In this document: positions 1 through 7,508 of the stretch, piece by piece
How the letters are laid out: each line of letters begins with the position of its first letter
Position numbering within the stretch: position 1 is the first letter of the stretch
Assembly (NCBI GenBank): GCA_014191975.1
Contig: BJHG01000002.1
Span: forward strand, 1-64,000
Source: Methylococcaceae bacterium
Lineage (GTDB): Bacteria; Pseudomonadota; Gammaproteobacteria; Methylococcales; Methylomonadaceae
Direction of reading: 5' to 3'
DNA length: 64,000 nt
The notes under the pieces: generated by a model
The model's input: only the letters and a program-made list of their open reading frames with translations
The model's database searches: none
Told to the model about the DNA's origin: nothing
Translations under genes and position numbers: made by a program

Positions 1-1356
1 GATGCTGCCGTCCAAAATAGCATGCACACAAGATCGTGTACCTTTGATGCTCATCCGCTTACCTACGCCATAACCACCGCCAGTCCAGCCGGTATTGACC
101 AAATACGCATTAACACCATTTTGTTCCATTTTCTTGCCTAGTAACGTGGCATAAACAGTTGGATGCAAAGGTAAAAAAGCTTCTCCAAAACAGGCCGAAA
201 AAGTCGCTTGGGGTTCTGTCACACCACGTTCTGTACCTGCCACTTTTGCTGTATAGCCTGATAGAAAATAATACATTGCTTGTTCTTTCGATAATTTCGA
301 AACAGGTGGCAAAATACCAAACGCATCACACGTTAAGAAAATAATGTTTTGTGGCATTCCTGAACGTAGTGTTGGCTCGTGATTTTCAATATGCTGAATC
401 GGATAGGAAACGCGCGTATTTTCAGTCTTGGAACTGTCGTTATAATCGGGAACGCCATTTGTGTCATAAGCGACATTTTCAAGCAATGCATCACGGCGAA
501 TTGCGCCAAAAATTTCAGGTTCATTTTCTGCCACCAAACCAATACATTTGGCGTAGCAGCCGCCCTCGAAATTAAATACACCGTTATCATCCCAGCCGTG
601 TTCGTCGTCGCCAATTAATTTGCGTGAGGCATCGGTTGAAAGTGTGGTTTTACCTGTTCCAGATAAACCAAAAAATAATGCGACATCACCATCTTTGCCA
701 ACATTTGCGCTGCAGTGCATTGACAAAATCCCTTCCAATGGCAACCAATAGTTCATCATGGTAAAAATGCCTTTTTTCATTTCACCACCGTACCAAGTAC
801 CTCCGATAATAGCGATATTTTTCTCAATGTTAAAAATGCAAAAAACTTCAGAATTTAAGCCCTGATTTTGCCATTTTTCATTGGAGAAATTACTGGCGTT
901 ATAGACGCGAAAGTTAGGTGAGAAATCTGTTAATTCGGTTTCATTTGGGCGTATAAACATATTCTTAACGAAATGCGATTGCCACGCGAATTCGGTGATG
1001 AATCGTACAGATTTTCGCATTGCACCATCACCACTAAAGCCGTCAGTGACATAAATATCTTTATCCGACAAATAGGTAATTACATCGGCATAAAGTTCGT
1101 CAAAAATTTCTGCTGAAACGGGTTTATTTACGTTACCCCACGCAATATTTTGATTTGATGGTTCTTGTTGTACAAAAAACTTATCTTTCGGTGATCGCCC
1201 AGTGAATTTCCCTGTGTCTACAGTCATCGTGTTATTACTTAACACTTGTCCTTCTTTATTAGCTAACTCATGGTTGAAAAGTTCATCATAATTTAAATTA
1301 TGAAAAACTTGACTAACGCTATGAAGTCCTAATTTTTCTGCACTTAATTCACTCAT
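1..1356 (-). CDS. pckA: Phosphoenolpyruvate carboxykinase (ATP), C-terminus outside window
   Basis: Converts oxaloacetate and ATP to PEP and CO2 in the cytoplasm. It is missing from the ORF track because its stop lies beyond base 1; 452 codons are open without interruption. Translation shows the ATP-PEPCK kinase-1a (P-loop) motif [11 protein letters not shown] near 629-670 and the metal-site stretch [20 protein letters not shown] near 561-620, both diagnostic of the ATP-dependent enzyme. The left edge reads [10 protein letters not shown], which aligns with the late part of the family. The ATG at 1356 follows an AGGAG ribosome site. In a C1 organism with malate thiokinase and malyl-CoA lyase nearby, it may link C4 acids to PEP in either direction; that role is inferred. 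Confidence 0.96.
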   Translation of the reverse strand, partial: MSELSAEKLGLHSVSQVFHNLNYDELFNHELANKEGQVLSNNTMTVDTGKFTGRSPKDKFFVQQEPSNQNIAWGNVNKPVSAEIFDELYADVITYLSDKDIYVTDGFSGDGAMRKSVRFITEFAWQSHFVKNMFIRPNETELTDFSPNFRVYNASNFSNEKWQNQGLNSEVFCIFNIEKNIAIIGGTWYGGEMKKGIFTMMNYWLPLEGILSMHCSANVGKDGDVALFFGLSGTGKTTLSTDASRKLIGDDEHGWDDNGVFNFEGGCYAKCIGLVAENEPEIFGAIRRDALLENVAYDTNGVPDYNDSSKTENTRVSYPIQHIENHEPTLRSGMPQNIIFLTCDAFGILPPVSKLSKEQAMYYFLSGYTAKVAGTERGVTEPQATFSACFGEAFLPLHPTVYATLLGKKMEQNGVNAYLVNTGWTGGGYGVGKRMSIKGTRSCVHAILDGSI

Positions 1357-1444
1357 TAACACGGCTCCTAAGATTTTATATTTGTTCTTTTAATTTTTTT
1401 AATGGTTAGATTTTAAATAAAAATAAAAACACCTAAAACTAAAA

Positions 1445-1468
1445 AACCCAGCAAAAATGCTGGGTTTT
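1445..1468 (-). terminator. Rho-independent terminator after the small lipoprotein gene
   Basis: A 9-bp perfect stem, AACCCAGCA/TGCTGGGTT, with a 4-base loop is followed on the minus strand by a T tract. It sits between the stop of the 37-residue lipoprotein gene and the start of pckA, so it separates the two transcription units. Confidence 0.8.
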
Positions 1469-1523
1469 CTGAATGCTATAACAGCTAATGAATACTATAA
1501 TAGCCAATTGTTTTTAACCAATC

Positions 1524-1637
1524 TTATAAAGAGATTGAGCTAGAAACTTTTTGTTTTGATGCATCTTGATCATCGATGCAACCAGTTAAACCAACAATCA
1601 TTAACGCTAAAGCTAATACAGAAATTACTTTTTTCAT
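1524..1637 (-). CDS. Small predicted lipoprotein (37 aa)
   Basis: Too short for the ORF track. The reading frame starts at an ATG behind a strong GGAGG ribosome site and encodes a signal peptide (MKKVISVLALALMIVGLTGC) ending in an LTGC lipobox, with the lipidated Cys at residue 20. A polar tail of 17 residues follows, ending in SSSISL. The residues after Cys (I-D-D) do not clearly favour inner-membrane retention. It resembles entericidin-like or other tiny lipoproteins in format only; no family is recognised. A terminator follows about 56 bases after the stop, so it is probably a single-gene unit. Confidence 0.75.
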   Translation of the reverse strand: MKKVISVLALALMIVGLTGCIDDQDASKQKVSSSISL

Positions 1638-1753
1638 TGTGAAATCCTCCAAGTTGTTTTAATTATATTCGCGCAAATTTCTAAGCACGGCGCAATTTAT
1701 ACCATGACTATTTTGTCAATGCAATAATAAACCGTCTAACTATTCGAGCTAAA

Positions 1754-3643
1754 TCACAGGACGTTAATGTCATTGGGTAAATTAATTTGAATCGTTTTGT
1801 TCTGCCACGTTGCTGAACCAATGGTTGTCCAAGTCCCCACCATGTTTTTGTGTAATAAATTTTTCTGCCAGATATTCGGTGCTTCAATCTTTTTCATTTG
1901 AATATGAAACGTTGTTTTATTCAAATCTAGCCCCAAATTTTGCCCATAAAAAGCAATTACTTTCGTCATCAATTTTTTCAACCGCCAATTATCTATATTG
2001 GGTGTAACAGCAATATTTGCCCACATCGAATGGACTCTCCCCCAATTTGGCGCAAGCATTCGCCCTTGTTCATTAATGAACGGCAACCATTTTTCTTGTC
2101 CATTTTCGTCGGTGTAAGTAATCGCTAAAATATGATCATAGCCCGAAAAATGGTCATGTAAATATAGTGCGTGCGGTACAATTCCTACAAATGTCGTTGA
2201 CCACAAAATGATCATGTCGCTCGCTTGCGCTAATGGTGCTAGCAACAAATTATGCAATTTAAAGCGGTAAATAAGTCCAAAATGAATTGTGCTATTCAAT
2301 TGTAAAATCAAAAATAGCAACAAAATTTTAATGAGCTTTTGAGTGAAAAATTTCGGTTTACGGGCAAACGCTTGCTCAAACAATTGCGTGTACCAAGTAT
2401 TATTTTTTAAAGGTGTAACAATAAAGCAAGCATCATCACAGCGAATTCGATTATCTGCAATGGCGCGATATTTTTTCTCTGCTAATGTCCGAATAATTGG
2501 CAATGACAAAAAAATACCGACTAATTTCACATAGCCCATTTTCTGTAATATTTGTGCATAAGTTTGCACGCCAGCATAAACATGACCCTGTAAATCGACG
2601 GCATATAGGTCTTTTAATAGCATGTCAGGCGCAATCACAGCGAGAGCTGGATAATTCGGTGCATTGTCTTGAGCATTTTTAAAATCAATCCGTTTCAAAA
2701 TATCAAAGTGATTCAAAATCAAAACAGTACGATTGCAAAGTGGACATTGTTTATCGAAAAATACGGTTAGCACGGGTTTTTTCGTGATGAAGAAATCACC
2801 AATTTTGCGCCACCAAGAAAAAGGAATCATTAGCAAATAAAAGCTCAGCATTCCTAATCCGAATGGATAGATGTTAAGTGAAAGCGTAATACCTAAATGC
2901 AAACTCACGCCAATCAGTAAATAAGCAATTCTTGCATGGCGATGCCAAAAGAAAAAAATAAATGTGAATTGAAATATCAAAGTCAAGTAACTGAATGCAT
3001 TTTGAAACCATTTTTCATTGAGTAAGATTGACATATCTAAAGCGGAAACATAATAAGGCTGGGTAGCCGGCAACCACGTTCCTAAACCGTTACGCCAATG
3101 TTCGGCAAACATTTTATGAACCGTTGAATCAAAATATAAAAAACCCAAACAAATCGTAACTGGCAATAAATACGCTAGTACAGTCACGGTTGGCGTTTTA
3201 TATTGATCGTAATGCGTGAACGGTGTACTGAGTTTGTAACGTAAATTATCGATTGAAAACGCTTTATCAGCAGGCATGAATAAAAGAAAAAATCCCGCCC
3301 CAATCATAAATGTATCAAAACCACCGTCAAAATCACGTTGCATTGGCGTGAAATTCACAAATAAAATCCATAACACATAATTTAACAACATTGCTGCTTG
3401 ATAGCGATAGCCGATCGTGACACACGTCGCGATAATCGCCCACAGTGTAAGAAACGTTGTAATCATTGGGAATTCAACGTCGAGATAGGGAATTGGATCA
3501 AAAATAAGATGATTAAAATACAATAGAAAAACAATCTCTTGCAGTGCAATTAAGCCATAGCCTATCCGAAACAACCCCAATCCAGTTGCAGGAACTTGTT
3601 TATTGAGTAATGAAAGAAATTTAGAAGAAAGATACGCGGACAT
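1754..3643 (-). CDS. HTTM-domain membrane protein fused to a DCC-family (DUF393) domain
   Basis: The N-terminal ~280 residues carry several hydrophobic helices and resemble the HTTM domain, the membrane part related to vitamin K-dependent gamma-carboxylase. Around residues 290-400 a DCC-type thiol-disulfide oxidoreductase domain follows, shown by VFFDKQCPLCNRTVLILNHF with its CPLC pair. After another hydrophobic segment near residues 435-480, the remaining ~150 residues look soluble. HTTM-DCC fusions are known in bacteria, but substrate and reaction are not established. The gene is alone on the minus strand between the terminators at 3675 and 1445. The initiating ATG overlaps no neighbour. 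Fold assignment is fairly sure; function is unknown. Confidence 0.75.
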   Translation of the reverse strand: MSAYLSSKFLSLLNKQVPATGLGLFRIGYGLIALQEIVFLLYFNHLIFDPIPYLDVEFPMITTFLTLWAIIATCVTIGYRYQAAMLLNYVLWILFVNFTPMQRDFDGGFDTFMIGAGFFLLFMPADKAFSIDNLRYKLSTPFTHYDQYKTPTVTVLAYLLPVTICLGFLYFDSTVHKMFAEHWRNGLGTWLPATQPYYVSALDMSILLNEKWFQNAFSYLTLIFQFTFIFFFWHRHARIAYLLIGVSLHLGITLSLNIYPFGLGMLSFYLLMIPFSWWRKIGDFFITKKPVLTVFFDKQCPLCNRTVLILNHFDILKRIDFKNAQDNAPNYPALAVIAPDMLLKDLYAVDLQGHVYAGVQTYAQILQKMGYVKLVGIFLSLPIIRTLAEKKYRAIADNRIRCDDACFIVTPLKNNTWYTQLFEQAFARKPKFFTQKLIKILLLFLILQLNSTIHFGLIYRFKLHNLLLAPLAQASDMIILWSTTFVGIVPHALYLHDHFSGYDHILAITYTDENGQEKWLPFINEQGRMLAPNWGRVHSMWANIAVTPNIDNWRLKKLMTKVIAFYGQNLGLDLNKTTFHIQMKKIEAPNIWQKNLLHKNMVGTWTTIGSATWQNKTIQINLPNDINVL

Positions 3644-3674
3644 AGCAACTCGAAACCTAAAACGTTAAAAACAA

Positions 3675-3708
3675 AAAAGGTCGCAACAATCTCTTGTTGC
3701 GACCTTTT
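3675..3708 (-). terminator. Strong hairpin terminator after the 43-aa membrane protein gene
   Basis: A 15-bp perfect stem (AAAAGGTCGCAACAA with its complement) has a TCTC loop and U-rich flanks on both strands. It lies 25 bases past the stop of the small gene at 3734-3865 and just before the start of the HTTM gene. Confidence 0.85.
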
Positions 3709-3733
3709 AACTAATGACTGAAAGTCTTTAGTA

Positions 3734-3865
3734 TTATGCTTCGTCTTCTGGATGTGCAGCAAAAACCCATTTTACGAAAAAATAACCTGCCGCTACAACT
3801 ACTAAGCCAATTGTTGCACCTGTTGGTGTTTTCATCATTTCTGTTACGTCTAAAATTGCACCCAT
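3734..3865 (-). CDS. Small single-pass membrane protein (43 aa), unknown
   Basis: Not in the ORF track because of its size. It begins at an ATG behind a TAGGAGA ribosome site. The product starts MGAILDVTEMMKTPTGATIG, has one hydrophobic helix at about residues 18-36 (LVVVAAGYFFVKWVFAA), and ends in an acidic tail HPEDEA. The size and layout resemble small accessory subunits of membrane complexes, but no family is recognised. A 15-bp stem terminator follows immediately, which supports a real, separately expressed gene. Confidence 0.7.
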   Translation of the reverse strand: MGAILDVTEMMKTPTGATIGLVVVAAGYFFVKWVFAAHPEDEA

Positions 3866-4010
3866 GGGATTCTCCTATAATTTTGTTGTTTAAAAATACG
3901 CTAAAATCTAGCATAAATCGAATCTTCATAATACTTTAGAATCTGTGAATGTCAAGGCTTGTTCTGTTGTTCTTACTGGTTAAAATTTAAAGCTGGACAT
4001 TCAATGATGA

Positions 4011-4016
4011 TATAAT
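4011..4016 (+). promoter_or_regulatory. Possible sigma-70 -10 element before 4063
   Basis: A perfect TATAAT lies 47 bases before the ATG of the gene at 4063. The upstream -35 (TTAAAG at 18-bp spacing) is weak, so the call rests mainly on the -10 box. Confidence 0.35.
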
Positions 4017-4062
4017 TTGAATCGCTACATTTATATTTAAATATCAAACAGGGGCAGTAAAA

Positions 4063-4455
4063 ATGAGAAGAATAAATTATGTCAAATGCTTGCCGTTGGT
4101 CGCTGTATTTTTTGCATCGTTTGCTTATGCAGATGTCGAATTGAAAGATAATAGCGAACTCCTCGGTAAATGGGCATTGACCGCTGAATCAATTAAACTT
4201 GATGGTGGAAAAAAAGTAGTTTCCAGTTCGTGGGAATTTAAAAGTGACGGCTCATTGATTTCAGTAGCAACCGACTCATTAGGTCGTACTAAAGAAATGA
4301 CTGTAATGGTTAAATACATAGTGGAAGATGGCTTGATTAAAAAACAAGTTTCACCTGGACGTGAAAAGTATGAGTCTTGTTCAGTTGTTCAAAAAACGGG
4401 TTCAGATATGATTGTAAGATGTACAAATCTGTTTCTTTTCTTAACAAAAAAATAA
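4063..4455 (+). CDS. Exported protein of unknown function (130 aa)
   Basis: An N-terminal signal peptide (positive MRRINYVK, hydrophobic core, cleavage probably after SFAYA) precedes about 105 residues. The mature part begins ELKDNSELLGKWALTAESIKLDGG and has alternating strand-like segments. The LLGKW pattern and WEFKSDGSL resemble lipocalin-like small beta-barrel proteins, a weak similarity only. Two Cys near the C-terminus (SCSVV and VRCTN) could form a disulfide in the periplasm. The next gene starts 26 bases downstream on the same strand, so the two probably form one transcript. Confidence 0.65.
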   Translation: MRRINYVKCLPLVAVFFASFAYADVELKDNSELLGKWALTAESIKLDGGKKVVSSSWEFKSDGSLISVATDSLGRTKEMTVMVKYIVEDGLIKKQVSPGREKYESCSVVQKTGSDMIVRCTNLFLFLTKK

Positions 4456-4481
4456 TAATTTGAAAGGGTAGGAGTATAGCA

Positions 4482-4910
4482 ATGATAGGTGCAATTTTTA
4501 TGATTTTTGTTGCCATCTGGATTTATCAGTCGGCGGTAAAAGCAAAAGTAGAAAATATGCTTTTTTGGGTAATAGGTAGCGTAATCACATTTTTCGCTAT
4601 TCAAGCACTGTTCGTTTATTCTGATGTTTCATTATTGGAATCATTCAGAAGCAGTGAAGGTGGTGAAGCCTATGAATCAGTTAATGGTGCAGACCGTAAA
4701 AACGAAGGTGATTTCCAAGGTTTCGGTGGTGTTGTAGAATCACTCTTTTTTGAATTATTTCCACAAATTGCAGCGTTTTTAGTGGTTGCTGTTTTACGTA
4801 CTCGCTTTATGTTGAAAGAGCCATTAAACGTAAGAAACTTGTTCAGTGGTTTGAAAGAAATGTTTATTAGAATTAAAGACAGCTTCAAAGCTTCTGTAAC
4901 GCAAGAATAA
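4482..4910 (+). CDS. Membrane protein of unknown function (142 aa)
   Basis: A first transmembrane helix lies at residues 1-17, a second at about 26-46, and a third hydrophobic stretch at about 85-107 (ELFPQIAAFLVVAVL). An acidic/glycine-rich loop (SSEGGEAYESVNGADRKNEGD) separates helices two and three. The C-terminus is amphipathic and basic. The family is not recognised. It follows the exported protein at 4063 with a ribosome site AAAGGGTAGGAG, and a bidirectional terminator follows the stop. Confidence 0.6.
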   Translation: MIGAIFMIFVAIWIYQSAVKAKVENMLFWVIGSVITFFAIQALFVYSDVSLLESFRSSEGGEAYESVNGADRKNEGDFQGFGGVVESLFFELFPQIAAFLVVAVLRTRFMLKEPLNVRNLFSGLKEMFIRIKDSFKASVTQE

Positions 4911-4927
4911 ATCTTGTTTATTTAAAA

Positions 4928-4956
4928 ATTTAGGTGCGATTCTTTCGCACCTAAAT
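4928..4956. terminator. Bidirectional terminator between convergent genes
   Basis: The 12-bp stem ATTTAGGTGCGA/TCGCACCTAAAT with a 5-base loop lies between the convergent ends of the gene at 4482 and the gene at 4958. The stem edges are A/T-rich on both sides, as expected for use from either strand. Confidence 0.75.
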
Positions 4957-4957
4957 G

Positions 4958-5692
4958 TCAAGCTGAAATAATCACACCACGCTTTACAAATTCTTCTAAA
5001 ATCTTAAATCCATTTTGCTGCAAAATATCTAATGAAATTGACGGTAAAAAATCGGCTAATCTTGTTAAATATATTTCAGCAAGTTGTTCAGCTTGCGTGT
5101 CAATTAGCTGCAATAATTGGAACGTCAAAGGTGTAATTTCTAAAAACAGCACAATATCTTCGGTATTCCTATAAACCGCTAAAAATGTCGGTTGCGATGG
5201 TGTAACTAGCGGTATAAATTCGGGTGAAATTTTGTGAACTGGGAACTGATATGCCAGCAAACAAGCGAGTGACGAAAATTTCAATGCACTTGTTTTTAAA
5301 TTTTCGAGCGGCATTGGTAACGCGTCAGCTTGACTAATCGATAATGCCATTTCAACCCATTCATAATGTGCCAGCTCAAATAAAAATGGAAAATCGGTTG
5401 TGTTTTCACGTTCGCTTTGTAAATAAGCTAAAAATTCTTCAGGAATTTCAGAAAAATGCGGTGTGTGGCAAACATGATTCACAAAAAAATCTTGTGCTAG
5501 GTTTAACCAAGCCTGCTCATCAAATAAGCTATGTAAAACAGGAAAGTTTGCGCTTAAAAAGCCTTCTATATTATTAAAAAATAACTCTCGGTACATCGCC
5601 ATGCGTTCAGGCTTTGCACTTGTTGGAATTGGATTCTTTTCAGGATTGCGAATGTAGGCTGCAAAAGTGGCTTGATGATTTTGAAGGCGCAT
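4958..5692 (-). CDS. HvfC/BufC-like protein (DUF2063 family)
   Basis: The N-terminal half matches the DUF2063 putative DNA-binding/RiPP-accessory family: an initial LQNHQATFAAYIRNP, then RMAMYRELFFNNIEGFLSANFPVLHSL, and a HYEWVEMAL segment near residue 110. Members called HvfC or BufC work with a DUF692 iron enzyme (HvfB/BufB) to modify cysteine-rich bufferin-type peptides that bind copper. Here no DUF692 gene and no precursor peptide lie next to it: the divergent side has the DUF4389/DUF2333 pair and the other side a terminator. So it is an orphan, and the metal-peptide role is only an inference from the family. Length of 244 residues is normal. Confidence 0.7.
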   Translation of the reverse strand: MRLQNHQATFAAYIRNPEKNPIPTSAKPERMAMYRELFFNNIEGFLSANFPVLHSLFDEQAWLNLAQDFFVNHVCHTPHFSEIPEEFLAYLQSERENTTDFPFLFELAHYEWVEMALSISQADALPMPLENLKTSALKFSSLACLLAYQFPVHKISPEFIPLVTPSQPTFLAVYRNTEDIVLFLEITPLTFQLLQLIDTQAEQLAEIYLTRLADFLPSISLDILQQNGFKILEEFVKRGVIISA

Positions 5693-5763
5693 TTGTCTTT
5701 TTTTCTTAGATATTACTGAATACGACGGTATTTTTTGCAGATGACTATTGATCGTTTAAACGG

Positions 5764-5794
5764 CAAGTGAGCAGTACTTCCTACTGCTCACTTG
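5764..5794 (-). terminator. Hairpin after the DUF4389 gene, possible terminator
   Basis: A 13-bp perfect inverted repeat (CAAGTGAGCAGTA and its complement, loop CTTCC) lies 14 bases past the stop of the DUF4389 gene. The following T tract is short (CCGTTTAAACG), so termination is plausible but not certain. Confidence 0.5.
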
Positions 5795-5807
5795 AAAGTT
5801 GATGTCG

Positions 5808-6110
5808 TTATTTTTCAGTAGGCCATTTTAAGTCTGCACTCATTGACCAAGGTGAAAATGGAAATGGTAATGTTTCTGTGCCAAAAACCAAGAACAGTAA
5901 AAGGTGATAATCATAAATTGCTAAACCTTGCCCAAAACTTAAAATGTGGCTATTTTTTTCACCTGACAATAGTGTGAAAAATAATTGCAATAAAATGACT
6001 GCCCACGCTAGCCATCTAACCATTGTTATAACGACTGCAAATAGCAACATTAAAAAAATACGCTTCCAAATTTGTACTTGCGATAAATGGGTGTTGATTT
6101 GTTCTTCCAT
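5808..6110 (-). CDS. DUF4389 family membrane protein (100 aa)
   Basis: The pattern WKRIFLMLLFAVV, a central FFTLLSGEKNSHILSFGQGLA and the tail TETLPFPFSPW are typical of DUF4389. Two hydrophobic segments (residues ~16-45 and ~63-77) suggest an inner-membrane protein. It starts 3 bases after the DUF2333 gene ends and is surely co-transcribed with it. Biochemical function is unknown for the family. Confidence 0.8.
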   Translation of the reverse strand: MEEQINTHLSQVQIWKRIFLMLLFAVVITMVRWLAWAVILLQLFFTLLSGEKNSHILSFGQGLAIYDYHLLLFLVFGTETLPFPFSPWSMSADLKWPTEK

Positions 6111-6113
6111 GGA

Positions 6114-7202
6114 TTAACCTCTGTTCATAATGTCACGTAAATCGAGAGCAGCCGCGTTTGCACGGGCAATATAGTTAGCCATTGACAACGAATAGTTTGC
6201 AAATAAACCGTAACCACTACCATCCAAAACCATTGGGCTAAGTGTTGGTGTTAAGCTGTTTTCAAGTTCACGAATCATGACATCAACGGTTCGCATTGCG
6301 CGTTTATCGAGCAAAATATCGTGGAAATCATGTTTGATCGCTCGTAAAATATGCAATAATGCCCAACTCGCGCCGCGAGCTTCGTAAAACACGTTATCGA
6401 TTTCCATCCAACCTACTTTTGCGGCTAATTTACCGCTGGCTTCTTCAAGTTCTAAATTGGTTAAACCAGGTGCAAAGTTACTGCTGGACGCATTTGAGCT
6501 TAATCGGGTTGATAAATCCCCCAATCGCTTAATTACAACCTCTGTATATTGCCATAAGTTATCTGCACGCGAATAGAATTGCGCTTTTTTTACCGCATTG
6601 GGGTCTTGTAAACGCCTCATGTATTTATGTAACGCTTGAATACCTTTTTCATATTCGCCTTCAGTTGCAGGCAATGCCCATGAATTAGGCTCGTAATAAA
6701 AATAGGGTTCAGCCACTGCCAAATCAGGATCTTGCTCAGATTGAGATTGATCACGAGCAAAATGGTTTCGTAATGCTGTCGTAGCGTCTCTTAACATTAC
6801 TAATGCGCCAAACTCCCAGCTAGTAATGTTATCGAGTATTACACCTGGTGGTGCAATGTCGTTGGTGATATAACCGCCACTTTTGTTTAAAAGTGTATCG
6901 GCAATATGTGCTAGCGTCGCAGTGTAGGTATAACCCAAAGGTAATTCAGCGGCTAAAATCTCATAACTCGCGGCCTCTTGGTAACCGCGGCCACCTTCCA
7001 AATCTTCAGATTCTGGAGGTAACTCTGGTGCAACTAGTCCCGCTTGTGAAATTGCCGATTCTAAAATATTGAATTGAATAGGTTCTCGCCCCCACCATTG
7101 TGTCAATATAAGTACAACGAATAGAACCAACGATGCTAGCACTCCAAGTATCCATGTAGTGCCCTTTGATTTAATGTCCGTTATTTTTTCGTTTGCCGCC
7201 AT
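6114..7202 (-). CDS. DUF2333 family protein, membrane anchored (362 aa)
   Basis: An N-terminal anchor helix at about residues 15-35 (WILGVLASLVLFVVLILTQWW) is followed by a long, mainly helical soluble domain with the DUF2333 features: SWEFGALVMLRDATTALRNHF, EPYFYYEPNSWALP and RADNLWQYTEVVIKRLGDLSTRL. The ORF track begins at a TTG (7211), but the ATG at 7202 is preceded by AAAAGG at a proper distance, so I place the start there. It is the first gene of the pair with DUF4389. The family is common in gammaproteobacteria and has no defined role; an envelope location is likely. Confidence 0.82.
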   Translation of the reverse strand: MAANEKITDIKSKGTTWILGVLASLVLFVVLILTQWWGREPIQFNILESAISQAGLVAPELPPESEDLEGGRGYQEAASYEILAAELPLGYTYTATLAHIADTLLNKSGGYITNDIAPPGVILDNITSWEFGALVMLRDATTALRNHFARDQSQSEQDPDLAVAEPYFYYEPNSWALPATEGEYEKGIQALHKYMRRLQDPNAVKKAQFYSRADNLWQYTEVVIKRLGDLSTRLSSNASSSNFAPGLTNLELEEASGKLAAKVGWMEIDNVFYEARGASWALLHILRAIKHDFHDILLDKRAMRTVDVMIRELENSLTPTLSPMVLDGSGYGLFANYSLSMANYIARANAAALDLRDIMNRG

Positions 7203-7318
7203 AAAATTCAACCTTTTAAGGAAATAGATTTGCGTGTGTTATTTTAAAATTAAGGCGCATAGTAACGGTTTTTACTGTTTTTTGCACGATGCAACAAAAG
7301 AATAAACACATAAAAATG

Positions 7319-7346
7319 TTGCGAAAAATGAATCAGTTGATATAAT
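7319..7346 (+). promoter_or_regulatory. Sigma-70 promoter for tRNA-Val
   Basis: TTGCGA and a perfect TATAAT are 16 bp apart, 26 bases before the tRNA. Confidence 0.6.
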
Positions 7347-7371
7347 TTGCAGAATGAAATCACAGAATTTC

Positions 7372-7448
7372 AGGCGCGTAGCTCAGTTGGTTAGAGCACC
7401 ACCTTGACATGGTGGGGGTCGGTGGTTCGAGTCCACTCGTGCCTACCA
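7372..7448 (+). tRNA. tRNA-Val (GAC)
   Basis: A 77-nt cloverleaf with acceptor AGGCGCG/CGTGCCT, anticodon loop TTGACAT giving GAC, T-loop TTCGAGT and an encoded CCA end. A terminator follows 7 bases downstream. Confidence 0.95.
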
Positions 7449-7455
7449 AACAAAT

Positions 7456-7483
7456 AAAGCACTGCTGGTCAGTGCTTTTTTTT
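7456..7483 (+). terminator. Rho-independent terminator after tRNA-Val
   Basis: The stem AAAGCACTG/CAGTGCTTT with loop CTGGT runs into eight T residues. The thrS start lies only 26 bases further, so reduced readthrough or attenuation of thrS by this hairpin is possible but unproven. Confidence 0.85.
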
Positions 7484-7508
7484 ATTGTGCAACACACGGT
7501 TTTCTATA

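Noticed and set aside
333-618. Track ORFs over the left edge (159-618)
   Set aside because: They are shadows of pckA, which is open across the entire stretch in its own frame.
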